From a bacterium (lineage in GTDB: Bacteria > Actinomycetota > Acidimicrobiia > Spongiisociales > Spongiisociaceae): a DNA stretch of 59,711 bases. The DNA lies in NCBI GenBank assembly GCA_028821265.1, contig JAPPGU010000061.1:1-59711 (forward strand), given 5' to 3'. Positions 50,724 to 58,907 of this stretch are shown here, in pieces. The position numbers were made by a program, and so were the translations under genes. Position 1 is the stretch's first letter. Each line of letters begins with the position of its first letter. Under the pieces are notes generated by a model that did not search any database, was not told where the DNA came from, and saw nothing but the letters and a program-made list of their open reading frames with translations.

Positions 50724-52068
50724 GAGCATACGAATCCACCTCGTGGGGGCGGGGGGCGCCGGGATCGGCCCGCTCGCCAAGCTGCTGTCGGCCATGGGTC
50801 ACGTCGTGTCCGGGTCCGACCTGGTCGGGGGCGCCGGCCTCGAAGGGTTGGATAGCCACCGCGTAGCGACCTGGGTGGGCAGCCGCCCCGACCGGATGGT
50901 GGCGTGCGACCTGGTGGTGGCCTCGTCGGCGGTTCCCGCCACGGACCCGGAGCTGGTGGCGGCGGGAGACGCGGGGGTCACGGTGTGGGACCGTCCGCGC
51001 CTGCTCCGCGAGATAACCGGTCGCATACCCACTCTCGGCTTCACCGGAACGCACGGCAAGACCACCTCCACGGCCCTGGCGGTGACAGCTACGAGAGCAC
51101 TGGGGATAGACGCCTCCTTCATTGTGGGTGGTGACCTGGCGGGCTCCGGTGACAATGCCCACCTCGGCGCGGCGGACCTGCTGGTGCTCGAGGCCGATGA
51201 GGCCTTCGGGACCTTCGCCCACCTGGTCCTGGCCGGGCTGGCGGTCACCAACGTCGATTCCGACCACCTGGACCATTACGGGACGCAGGAGCGCCTGGAG
51301 GATGCCTTCCGGGACGTGGTCGACCGGGTCGACGGCCCGGTGGTGGTAGGGGTGGACGATGCGGGCGGGCGGCGCCTCGCCGAGCGGACCGGGCGGCCGG
51401 GGTACGGCACCTCTCCCGAGGCGGTCTGGAGTATCTCGGATGTCGAGCCCGGCGCCGGGTCGGTGTCGTTCCGGCTGGGTGGACGGTTCCCCCCCGGATC
51501 GGTGAAGGTGGGCAGTCCCGGCCTGCATACCGCCCGCAACGCCTGTGGCGTGCTGGCCCTGCTGTCCGAGCTGGGTCACGACCTGGCAGCAGCGATCGAG
51601 AGCCTGGCGCGCTTCGAGGGGGTACGGCGGCGGCTCGAACATCGGGCCACGGTCGGTGACGTGACCATCATCGACAGCTACGCCCACCATCCCGCCGAAG
51701 TGGCGGCTGACATAGAGGCGCTGGCCCCGGTGGACCGGAACCGGCTCTGGGTGGTGTTCCAACCCCATCTGTATTCGAGGACGGCGGCGCTGGCGTCCGA
51801 GTTCGGAGAGGCCCTGGCAGGGGCGGACCGGGTGGTGGTGACCGACATATACGGGGCCCGTGAGGCGCCCCGGCCGGGCGTCACCGGAGAGCTGGTGGCC
51901 GACTCGGCGAGCGGCCGGCACGGGGCGGTTCGCTACGTCCCGAGCCTGGAGGAGGCGGCGGATCTGGTCGCCGGGGAGGTCCGGCCGGATGACCTGGTCC
52001 TCACGCTGGGCGCCGGCGACATAACCAGCCTGCCGGACCGCCTGGTCGACCGGCTGGCCGGGCGCTGA
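50698..52068 (+). CDS. murC: UDP-MurNAc:L-alanine ligase
   Basis: A 456-residue Mur ligase that adds the first stem residue. HLVGAGGAGIGPLAKLL is the UDP-MurNAc Rossmann loop and GFTGTHGKTT at about 114-123 the ATP loop. EADEAFGTF and DSYAHHPAEV are MurC family segments. The ATG at 50698 is used; an ATG three codons later is equally possible. It sits inside the end of murG and its stop overlaps the murB start. Confidence 0.93.
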   Translation: MARMSRLDESIRIHLVGAGGAGIGPLAKLLSAMGHVVSGSDLVGGAGLEGLDSHRVATWVGSRPDRMVACDLVVASSAVPATDPELVAAGDAGVTVWDRPRLLREITGRIPTLGFTGTHGKTTSTALAVTATRALGIDASFIVGGDLAGSGDNAHLGAADLLVLEADEAFGTFAHLVLAGLAVTNVDSDHLDHYGTQERLEDAFRDVVDRVDGPVVVGVDDAGGRRLAERTGRPGYGTSPEAVWSISDVEPGAGSVSFRLGGRFPPGSVKVGSPGLHTARNACGVLALLSELGHDLAAAIESLARFEGVRRRLEHRATVGDVTIIDSYAHHPAEVAADIEALAPVDRNRLWVVFQPHLYSRTAALASEFGEALAGADRVVVTDIYGAREAPRPGVTGELVADSASGRHGAVRYVPSLEEAADLVAGEVRPDDLVLTLGAGDITSLPDRLVDRLAGR

Positions 52069-53003
52069 TGCAGGGCTGGGACGGACTCGTAGCCGGTGGC
52101 CATGTCCGGGCGGGCGTGGACTTGTCCCGGCTCACCACGTACAAGCTGGGCGGGCCCGCCCGCTGGTTCTGCGAGCCGGGGAGCGTGGAGGAGCTGCGGT
52201 CGGTGTCGATGGCTGCCCGGGCACGCGGGATCGAGATGGTCGTCATGGGACGGGGAAGCAACCTGGTGGTCTCCGACGAGGGATACCCCGGTCTGGTGAT
52301 CAGGCTGGGCGCCGGGTTCAGGCAGGTGGCCGTGGACCGGGAGGCGCGGGTCGTCAGGGCGGGAGCGGCCGTCAGCCTGCCCGTGCTGGCGCGCAGGATG
52401 GCAGACGAGTCCTGGTCCGGGCTGGAGTTCTACGTCGGCATACCCGGTTCGGTGGGAGGGGCGGTCCGCATGAACGCCGGCTTCTTCGGCGTAGAGACCG
52501 TTGACGTGATCAGGTCGGCGTCGATCCTGGATGCCGGCTCGGGATCGGTCGTCGAGCGGGAGGCCGGCCAGCTCGGTCTCGGCTACCGGACCAGCAACCT
52601 GGGCGCCGGTGAGGTCGTGCTGGATGCTTCCTATTCGGTGCGTGAAGGTGATCGGGAGAGGATCGCGGCGTTGATGCGCGAAGCCATCCGCTGGCGGCGC
52701 GATCACCAGCCCGGTGGAACCCTCAACGCCGGTAGCGTGTTCCGCAACCCGCCGGGAGACAGCGCCGGGCGGATCATCGACGCGCTCGGGCTGAAGGGGA
52801 TGCGCCGCGGCGACGCTCACGTCTCCCCGAAGCACGCCAACTTCTTCGTCGTGGATCCGGGCGGCACCGCGCAGGATGTGTTCGGCCTGGTCCGGGACGT
52901 GAGGCAACTGGTACTCGACAGGACGGGAATCCTGCTGGAACCGGAGGTGAGGTTCATCGGGTTTCCGCAGGATGGGGCAAGGCCTAGAGGAAACCGGGAT
53001 TGA
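52068..53003 (+). CDS. murB: UDP-N-acetylenolpyruvoylglucosamine reductase
   Basis: A 311-residue FAD enzyme that completes UDP-MurNAc. The FAD loop is MGRGSNLVVSDEGYPG, followed by EFYVGIPGSVGGAVRMNAG. The catalytic Ser is in LNAGSVFRNPPGDSAG and the Glu in LLEPEVRFIG. SPKHANFFV is consistent with the type II form. It lies between murC and ftsQ with overlaps at both ends. Confidence 0.94.
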   Translation: MQGWDGLVAGGHVRAGVDLSRLTTYKLGGPARWFCEPGSVEELRSVSMAARARGIEMVVMGRGSNLVVSDEGYPGLVIRLGAGFRQVAVDREARVVRAGAAVSLPVLARRMADESWSGLEFYVGIPGSVGGAVRMNAGFFGVETVDVIRSASILDAGSGSVVEREAGQLGLGYRTSNLGAGEVVLDASYSVREGDRERIAALMREAIRWRRDHQPGGTLNAGSVFRNPPGDSAGRIIDALGLKGMRRGDAHVSPKHANFFVVDPGGTAQDVFGLVRDVRQLVLDRTGILLEPEVRFIGFPQDGARPRGNRD

Positions 53004-53812
53004 CCATCGAGCCCCGCATCAAACGTCGGCGCCAGGAGGTCGCCGAACAGCAGGCTCGGGCTCGCATCCGGAGGTCCATCTGGATGCTGGTAATCATGGC
53101 CTGTGCCGGTGGTGTGGCGTGGTTCCTGGTGTCCCCGTTCATGAGTGTCGAGGAAGTGGCAGTCAGCGGCGCGGTGCGGGTGCCGGTCGAGGAGATACTC
53201 CACCGGAGCGGGGTGGTCGAAGGCAGGCCGCTGGTCACCATCCGGGCATCCACGGTGGAATCGGACCTCATGGAGGACCCCAGGATCGCAGCCGCCTCCG
53301 TGAAGCTCGTGTTCCCCACCCGCGTCGAAGTGGTGTTGCGAGAGCGGGTGGACACCGCCTGGATCGACTTGGGGGACAGGTGGGGCGTTCTGGCCGACGA
53401 TGGAGTGGTGCTCGCATATGCGTCCACGCCCACCACCAGGCTCCCGCAGATACGGGTGGTCACCGATGACCCCGGCCTGGGCGTCAGGATCGAAGCCCCG
53501 GAGGTGAGCGGAGCGCTGGACTTCATCGCAGCCCTGCCCGGTCACCTGGCCGAGCGGAGCCTCTTCGAGGCCAGCGATGGCGAACTCTGGGTCTGGGTGG
53601 GTAATCGGATAGCCCGGCTCGGCCTGCCGAGCGACATGGCGGCGAAGGCGACCTCGCTACTCACGATCCTCGACACCGCCCCGGTCGGCCTCATCGATGT
53701 CACAGCCCCGAGCCGTCCTGCAGTCCGGCCCTGGAAGTCGGTCGGTAATACCCTGCCCGGACTCGAATACCTTAAATCTCAACTAGAAGCAGAGATTTAT
53801 CTAGAACCTTAA
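53000..53812 (+). CDS. ftsQ: Cell division protein FtsQ
   Basis: A 270-residue bitopic protein. The basic N-terminus (IKRRRQEVAEQQARARIRR) is followed by a membrane helix at about 26-44 and the extracytoplasmic POTRA domain beginning FMSVEEVAVSGAVRV, with VFPTRVEVVLRERV in the beta domain. It scaffolds FtsL, FtsB and FtsWI. The start is TTG at 53000, overlapping the murB stop (TTGA). Its last ~40 bases are strikingly A/T-rich. Confidence 0.9.
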   Translation: MTIEPRIKRRRQEVAEQQARARIRRSIWMLVIMACAGGVAWFLVSPFMSVEEVAVSGAVRVPVEEILHRSGVVEGRPLVTIRASTVESDLMEDPRIAAASVKLVFPTRVEVVLRERVDTAWIDLGDRWGVLADDGVVLAYASTPTTRLPQIRVVTDDPGLGVRIEAPEVSGALDFIAALPGHLAERSLFEASDGELWVWVGNRIARLGLPSDMAAKATSLLTILDTAPVGLIDVTAPSRPAVRPWKSVGNTLPGLEYLKSQLEAEIYLEP

Positions 53813-53814
53813 GG
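53774..53814 (+). repeat. A/T-rich inverted repeats at the ftsQ end
   Basis: AAATCTC (53774-53780) and GAGATTT (53792-53798) are perfect 7-bp arms around 11 bases, and CCTTAAGG (53807-53814) is a palindrome overlapping the ftsQ stop. CTAGAA occurs at 53783, 53801 and 53845. They lie at the junction before ftsZ and may form a processing or termination site. Confidence 0.5.
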
Positions 53815-53933
53815 AATCGGATGGCGTATGCTTCCGAGTCTCCACTAGAACGCGAAACTTTGCCTGTAGGATTGGGTCCGTCCGGAGCGGACTGCCAATG
53901 CCGAAGCGGTGAATGGAAGGAACGACGCACCCA
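53813..53933 (+). other. Short intergenic region before ftsZ
   Basis: About 120 bases between ftsQ and ftsZ, the first real gap inside the division block. A -10-like TAGGAT is at 53867-53872 with no good -35. A dedicated ftsZ promoter is plausible but not clear. No ftsA gene is present here. Confidence 0.4.
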
Positions 53934-55013
53934 ATGACCGTTATCAACGAAAGCCCCCTCCGTAGCTACGTGGCTGTCATCAAGGTGGTCGGGGTAGGTG
54001 GCGGCGGCACGAACGCCGTCAACCGCATGATCGAGGCCGGAATCCGGGGAGTTGAGTTCGTCGCCGTGAACACGGACGCGCAGGCACTGCTCATGTCGGA
54101 GGCAGATGTCAAGCTCAACATCGGTGGCGAACTCACGAAGGGACTGGGCGCCGGCGCGGATCCGTCGGTGGGTAGGTCCGCCGCCGAGGACAACAGGGAG
54201 CAGATCGAGGAGGCGCTGGCCGGCTCGGATCTCGTCTTCGTGACCGCCGGAGAGGGCGGGGGAACGGGAACGGGCGCTGCTCCGGTGGTGGCCGACGTCG
54301 CCCGCAACCTCGACGCCCTGACCGTCGCGGTCGTCACCAGGCCCTTCGGATTCGAGGGTCATCGCCGTTCCAAGCTGGCCGAACAGGGCATAGCCGCGCT
54401 CAGGGAGGCGGTCGACGCCATGATCGTCATTCCGAACGACAACCTGCTGGCCGAGGCCGATCGCTCCACCACGATGATGGAGGCCTTCGCGATGGCCGAC
54501 CAGGTTCTGACGGACGGGGTGAACGGCATCGCCCAGATCATCACCACGCCCGGCCTCATCAACGTGGACTTCGCGGATGTCAAGACGGTTCTGGGCGGGG
54601 CGGGCGCGGCCGTGCTCGGTATCGGACGGGCATCGGGCGAGAGCCGGGCGCTGCAGGCGGCCCAGCAGGCCATGTCCAGCCCCCTGCTCGAAACCACGAT
54701 GGACGGGGCCAAGGGTGTCTTGCTGTCGATATGCGGCCCGCCCGACATGACCCTCGCCGAGGTGAGCGAGGCGGCCATGGCCGTCCAGGAGCACGCCGAG
54801 TCCGATGCCCAGATCATCTTCGGCGCTACTTCCGACGAGTCGGTCGGCGAGGAGGTGCGCGTCACCGTGATCGCGGCCGGGGTGGGATCGCCTTCCGCCG
54901 GTCCGTCCGGATCGGGCGCGTCAAGGCGCACCCCGTACTCCGACCGATCGGAGAGCGTCTTCCGGTCGGCCGAGGATGATCCGCTGGACATTCCCGACTG
55001 GCTCCGGGAATAG
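53934..55013 (+). CDS. ftsZ: Cell division GTPase FtsZ
   Basis: A 359-residue tubulin homologue that forms the Z ring. [11 protein letters not shown] near residue 21 is the nucleotide loop, the tubulin signature GGGTGTG is at about 108-114, and [11 protein letters not shown] is the T7 synergy loop. The C-terminal tail is short and ends [12 protein letters not shown], the peptide that docks SepF. I chose the ATG at 53934, with GGAAGGAA about 12 bases upstream; an in-frame ATG seven codons earlier (53913) is possible. Confidence 0.95.
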   Translation: MTVINESPLRSYVAVIKVVGVGGGGTNAVNRMIEAGIRGVEFVAVNTDAQALLMSEADVKLNIGGELTKGLGAGADPSVGRSAAEDNREQIEEALAGSDLVFVTAGEGGGTGTGAAPVVADVARNLDALTVAVVTRPFGFEGHRRSKLAEQGIAALREAVDAMIVIPNDNLLAEADRSTTMMEAFAMADQVLTDGVNGIAQIITTPGLINVDFADVKTVLGGAGAAVLGIGRASGESRALQAAQQAMSSPLLETTMDGAKGVLLSICGPPDMTLAEVSEAAMAVQEHAESDAQIIFGATSDESVGEEVRVTVIAAGVGSPSAGPSGSGASRRTPYSDRSESVFRSAEDDPLDIPDWLRE

Positions 55014-55053
55014 AGGGCACGCGGAGACGCCGAGGACACCTGGCCGGTCGACC

Positions 55054-55683
55054 GTGCTGATCCGGCCTCCCGGGTTCCGGGGCGTCGCTTTCACCACTGC
55101 CGCGGCCGGCGACATGTTGTCCGGTGATCGCGAGGTCGTTTCAGGGGCGCTCGGGATCCGATCGGAGTGGGCTTCGCTCCGCCAGGTTCATGGGGCGGAT
55201 GTCCTCACCGCTACCAAACCGGGCCGGGCCGGGCCCGGCGACGGGCTCGTCACCGGCGCACCGGGTCTTCCCCTGGCGGTCATGACCGCCGACTGTGCAG
55301 GCGTGGTGCTGGAGACCGAGAGTGCCGTGGGCGTGGCGCACGCCGGATGGAGGGGGGTGGTGGCCGGCGTGGTAGCGGCGACAGCCCGCCGTCTGGAGGG
55401 TCTGGGCAGGCGGCCCGGTCCGGTGTTGAGGGCTGCCATCGGTCCGTTGATCGGCCCCTGCTGTTTCGAGGTCGGTCCCGAAGTCGCCGTCCTGTTCCGT
55501 GACCGGCACGTCAAGTCCACCGGTGGCATGACGACCGTTGACCTGGCGACCGCCATCCGTGAGCAGGTCCCGCACGCCGAATGGTGGTCGGTCGAGGCGT
55601 GTACTCGCTGCGAGGAGGATTGGTTCTCGTTCCGGGCCGACCGCACCAAGCATCGCCTGGCGGCCCTGGGATGGATTCCGTGA
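55054..55683 (+). CDS. pgeF: Peptidoglycan editing factor / YfiH-like laccase domain protein
   Basis: A 209-residue YfiH-fold protein with the copper/zinc-like site residues His46 (RQVHGAD), Cys81 (TADCAGV) and His96 (AHAGWRG). E. coli YfiH/PgeF removes wrongly built UDP-MurNAc-L-Ser products to keep wall precursors clean. I start at the GTG at 55054, where the fold begins; codons upstream are unconserved. It overlaps yggS by 13 bases and follows ftsZ in the usual actinobacterial order. Confidence 0.9.
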   Translation: MLIRPPGFRGVAFTTAAAGDMLSGDREVVSGALGIRSEWASLRQVHGADVLTATKPGRAGPGDGLVTGAPGLPLAVMTADCAGVVLETESAVGVAHAGWRGVVAGVVAATARRLEGLGRRPGPVLRAAIGPLIGPCCFEVGPEVAVLFRDRHVKSTGGMTTVDLATAIREQVPHAEWWSVEACTRCEEDWFSFRADRTKHRLAALGWIP

Positions 55684-56339
55684 GCGTGGCCGTCCGCCTG
55701 CGCGAGGTGGTCCGGCGCGTCGAGGAGGCTGCCCGCCGGTCGGGCCGGGACCGCGACGACGTGAAGGTCGTGGCGATCGGCAAGGGTCGCCCGCCCGCGG
55801 TATTGGAAGAGGCCATCGCCGCCGGACACCGGGTGTTCGGTGAGAACCGGGGGCAGGAGTTGGCGGCGAAGGCCCGCCAGCTCCCGAGCGACCTCGAGTG
55901 GCACTTCGTGGGCCCGCTCCAGACCAACAAGGTGCGGATGGTCCGGCCGCTGGTGGCACTCCTGCACTCCTTCGACCGCGACCGGCTCGTGAAGCCGTGG
56001 CTGCGCGGCGCGGACCGGCCTCCACCGACCCTGCTACAGGTCAACATCGGGAGGGAGCCCCAGAAGTCGGGGGTCCAACCCGATCTCGTGGTCGAGACTT
56101 TCGAGCGGTGGGACGCGGCGGGGGTCCCGCTGGCCGGAGTGATGGCGATACCTCCGATCGGCGCGAGACCGGAGGATTCCCGCCCCTACTTCGTCCGGAT
56201 GCGCGAGATCAGGGACGAGTTGTCGGGTCGGCTGGAGCGTCCGATGGCGCTCAGCATGGGCATGACGGACGATTTTGAGGTCGCGATCGAGGAAGGATCC
56301 ACCATCGTTCGCATCGGACGGGCTATCTTTGGGCACTGA
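55671..56339 (+). CDS. yggS: Pyridoxal 5'-phosphate homeostasis protein
   Basis: A 222-residue alanine-racemase-like TIM barrel that binds PLP and balances B6 and amino acid pools. The PLP lysine is Lys38 in VKVVAIGKGRPP. FGENRGQELAAKA, WHFVGPLQTNK and MALSMGMTDDFEVAI are conserved family segments. It starts at the ATG at 55671 inside the end of pgeF. The family is commonly encoded between ftsZ and sepF. Confidence 0.93.
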   Translation: MDSVSVAVRLREVVRRVEEAARRSGRDRDDVKVVAIGKGRPPAVLEEAIAAGHRVFGENRGQELAAKARQLPSDLEWHFVGPLQTNKVRMVRPLVALLHSFDRDRLVKPWLRGADRPPPTLLQVNIGREPQKSGVQPDLVVETFERWDAAGVPLAGVMAIPPIGARPEDSRPYFVRMREIRDELSGRLERPMALSMGMTDDFEVAIEEGSTIVRIGRAIFGH

Positions 56340-56356
56340 GCCGTCGCGGTACAGAA

Positions 56357-56911
56357 ATGAGCGCCATGAACAAACTGCTGACATGGATGGGTCTCGTGGA
56401 CGAAGGAGAGCCCGCCCTGAACCCTGGTTATGGAACCAGGCCCGATATGCCCAGCCGCCGGCCTCCGCCGCGGAGCCAGTTCCGCATAGTGGACGACCAG
56501 CCACCCACATCGGGAGACCGGAGCTCACGGATCGCCGAGCCGGTCCCCCCCTACCAGCGGCCTGCGGTGGTTTCCGCCCGGGGTGACTCGGATGTCATCG
56601 TGCGGGGTCCGGAGGCGGCCGTCATCTCGGCCAGCTACACCGAGATACTCGAGGCCCGCGGCTTCGATGACGTGAGGAAGGTCGCCGACGTGCTCCGGGA
56701 ACAGGTTCCGGTGGTGGTGAACCTGAAGAGCCTCGATCCTCCGACGGTACGGAGGTTGGTCGACTTCCTGTGCGGACTGGTGTACGCGCTGGAGGGGACG
56801 ATCCAGAAACCGGCCGCGGGAGTCTTGCTGGTGCGCCCTCCGAGGGTGACGATCACCCGGCAGGAGCTACAGCGCCTGGCCTCCCTGGGCCTGTACGACA
56901 TCGACGTCTGA
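56357..56911 (+). CDS. sepF: Cell division protein SepF
   Basis: A 184-residue FtsZ-membrane tether. The first ~12 residues (MNKLLTWMGLV) form the amphipathic membrane helix. A disordered Pro/Arg linker covers about 20-75, and the SepF domain follows (VVVNLKSLDPPTVRRLVDFL, then CGLVYALEG). In bacteria without FtsA, SepF is the main anchor of FtsZ, which fits the missing ftsA here. ATG at 56357; a second ATG four codons on is possible. Confidence 0.94.
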   Translation: MSAMNKLLTWMGLVDEGEPALNPGYGTRPDMPSRRPPPRSQFRIVDDQPPTSGDRSSRIAEPVPPYQRPAVVSARGDSDVIVRGPEAAVISASYTEILEARGFDDVRKVADVLREQVPVVVNLKSLDPPTVRRLVDFLCGLVYALEGTIQKPAAGVLLVRPPRVTITRQELQRLASLGLYDIDV

Positions 56912-56918
56912 GGCGGGC

Positions 56919-57176
56919 TTGATCCGGCTGATCTGCAATCTGCTGCAGCTCTATGTAGTTGCGATCGTCGCCCGGGCCGTCCTGAGCTGGATCGAGGTTC
57001 CCGGCGATCACCCTGTCGGCCGGGCGGTGGCGGTACTCTCGCGGATCGTGGATCCGCCGCTCCGGCCGCTCCGGCGCTCCCTACCCGCCATCCCAGTGGG
57101 GGGTGTCAGGTTGGATCTGTCGCCGATCATCCTGATCGTGGCGATAATGATCGTGGCGAGGATCATATGCAGATGA
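56919..57176 (+). CDS. yggT: YggT-family membrane protein
   Basis: An 85-residue protein with two membrane helices (about residues 4-23 and 65-82) and the YggT signature AVLSWIEVPGDHP, then RIVDPPLRPLRRSLP. It starts at a TTG eight bases after sepF. The family has been linked to osmotic or membrane integrity functions and nearly always follows sepF in this order. Confidence 0.9.
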   Translation: MIRLICNLLQLYVVAIVARAVLSWIEVPGDHPVGRAVAVLSRIVDPPLRPLRRSLPAIPVGGVRLDLSPIILIVAIMIVARIICR

Positions 57177-57186
57177 CGAGGATGGT

Positions 57187-57585
57187 ATGCGGATAACTTC
57201 GAACGAGGTCCAGGCGGTCAAGTTCTCGGTTGCCCTGCGCGGGTACGCCGAGAACGAGGTGGACGCCTTTCTCGACATCGTGGTCAAGACGGTCTCCGAG
57301 TACGAGGGACTCCACGACCGGCTGCAGCGTGAGGTCGGGCGGTTGCGTGCGGCGCTCGACGAATGCCGGGAGAGCCGGATCGCGGAGGGTTCCGGCAAGG
57401 CCCGGACCGTGGTGACCGTGCAGGCCGATGAGGCGGTGGCCCGGGTCCGGGACATGATCGACGAGGCCGCCCGGACATCGGAACAGATGGTCGAGAACGT
57501 GCTGGAGGCCGGCGAACACCTTCTGGACCAATTCCGCGCCGCGATGACACCTGGAGAGCAGCAGGACGGTCCCGTCCCGCGTTGA
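57187..57585 (+). CDS. divIVA: DivIVA/Wag31-type polar scaffold (short)
   Basis: A 132-residue protein. Residues 1-50 are the membrane-curvature-sensing DivIVA domain (EVQAVKFSVALRGYAENEVD, then AFLDIVV); the rest is coiled coil with high Glu, Arg and Ala content. It is much shorter than typical Wag31, lacking the long second coiled coil. It ends the conserved run sepF-yggT-divIVA, and ileS normally follows but is inverted and displaced here. Confidence 0.88.
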   Translation: MRITSNEVQAVKFSVALRGYAENEVDAFLDIVVKTVSEYEGLHDRLQREVGRLRAALDECRESRIAEGSGKARTVVTVQADEAVARVRDMIDEAARTSEQMVENVLEAGEHLLDQFRAAMTPGEQQDGPVPR

Positions 57586-57610
57586 GAAGCGGTCCGCCGA
57601 GGGGTTCCAG

Positions 57611-58903
57611 ATGTCGCATCCATCGTCCGAAGGGTCGCCGCCCGTGACGTCCCTGCCGCGCCGCGCCGACGTGGCGGTGATCGGTGGCGGCGTGGTCGGG
57701 TTGTGCGTCGCATACGAGTTGGCGGCGCACGGTCGGCAGGTGGTCGTGATCGACGTGGGGCGGATCGGGCGCGGCAGCGCCGCGGGCAACGCCGGGTTGA
57801 TCACCCCGAGCCATCTGATCCCGATGGCCGCGCCGGGCGTGCTGCCCGGGGTGGTACGGGGGATGATCCGGCGCACCGGTCCGGTCACCGTTCGTCCGTC
57901 GATCGACCCGTCGTACCTGCGCTGGATGATCCGGTTCGCCCGCAATTGCAACTCCCGGGCCGCCCATGCGGGGGCGATCGCCCTGTCCACACTCGGGTTC
58001 CTCAGCGCCGATCTGGCGGTGCAGTGGATCAGGCGTGAAGGCATCGAATGTTCCTACCAGAAGTCGGGACTCCTGTACGCCTACGGAGATCCGGCGGCCT
58101 TCGAAGCCGCTCGGCACGAGGCCGACACGATGGAGCGGTACGGCGTCACCATCGAGAGATACGACGCCGCCGAGATCCGCGAGCAGGAGCCTGCACTCGA
58201 CGAGGGAGTCGTCGGGGGATTCCGGTGCCTGGATGACGCCGGTCTCGATCCCGCCCGCTTCATGTCGGGAATCGTGTCGGTGCTCTCCGAACGCGGGGTG
58301 GTGTTCGCTCCTCAGACGCGGCTGCTGGACTTCCGGACCTCGGACGGCGGGGTGGACCGCCTGGTGACCGCGCGGGGCGATCTGGCGGCTGACGAGGTTG
58401 TGATCGCCACCGGCGCGTGGACCCCCGGGGTGGCCGCCCTGCTCGGCGAGTCGATCCCCATCCAGGCCGGTAAGGGTTACAGCATGACGGTGGCGGCGCC
58501 CCGCCAGGGTCCTCGCAACAACATCCTGTTGGGAGACCGATGGGTGGCGGTGAACCCGATCGGAGACCTGCTGCGGATGAGCGGCTGGCTCGAGCTGGGC
58601 CGCCTCGACACCCGGCCGTCGTTACGCCGGCTGGCCACGGTGGAGGCCAACGTTCGATCCCGCGTGCGGCTCGATCCCGAGCTCACCGTGCTCGAGAGAT
58701 GGGCGGGTCTGCGACCGGTGACACCCGACGGGCTTCCCATCATCGGTCGGTCACCCGGCTGGCGCAACGTGACCTATGCGGTCGGGCACGGCAAGCTCGG
58801 TCTGTCGCACGGGCCGGTGACCGGGCGGCTGGTGGCCCAGATCGTCTGCGACCGGCCCACCGACCTCGAGATGGATCCCTTCTCGCCCCGCCGGTTCCGC
58901 TAG
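57611..58903 (+). CDS. FAD-dependent amine/D-amino acid oxidoreductase (DadA-like)
   Basis: A 430-residue flavoprotein. The Rossmann FAD loop VIGGGVVGLCVAYELAAHG is near residue 23, and a GSAAGNAGLI segment covers the isoalloxazine. The C-terminal part (ERWAGLRPVTPDGLPIIG and YAVGHGKLGLSHGPVTGR) is typical of D-amino acid dehydrogenases and glycine oxidases. The substrate is not predictable. It starts 25 bases after divIVA and may be part of the operon; it converges on ileS. Confidence 0.83.
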   Translation: MSHPSSEGSPPVTSLPRRADVAVIGGGVVGLCVAYELAAHGRQVVVIDVGRIGRGSAAGNAGLITPSHLIPMAAPGVLPGVVRGMIRRTGPVTVRPSIDPSYLRWMIRFARNCNSRAAHAGAIALSTLGFLSADLAVQWIRREGIECSYQKSGLLYAYGDPAAFEAARHEADTMERYGVTIERYDAAEIREQEPALDEGVVGGFRCLDDAGLDPARFMSGIVSVLSERGVVFAPQTRLLDFRTSDGGVDRLVTARGDLAADEVVIATGAWTPGVAALLGESIPIQAGKGYSMTVAAPRQGPRNNILLGDRWVAVNPIGDLLRMSGWLELGRLDTRPSLRRLATVEANVRSRVRLDPELTVLERWAGLRPVTPDGLPIIGRSPGWRNVTYAVGHGKLGLSHGPVTGRLVAQIVCDRPTDLEMDPFSPRRFR

Positions 58904-58907
58904 ACGG

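Noticed and set aside
50458..51921. A 487-codon minus-strand frame antisense to murG and murC
   Set aside because: No motif; both plus-strand genes are intact and coupled.
53000..53934. Search for ftsA between ftsQ and ftsZ
   Set aside because: Only a 120-base gap is present; absence of ftsA is normal for actinobacteria, with SepF as anchor.
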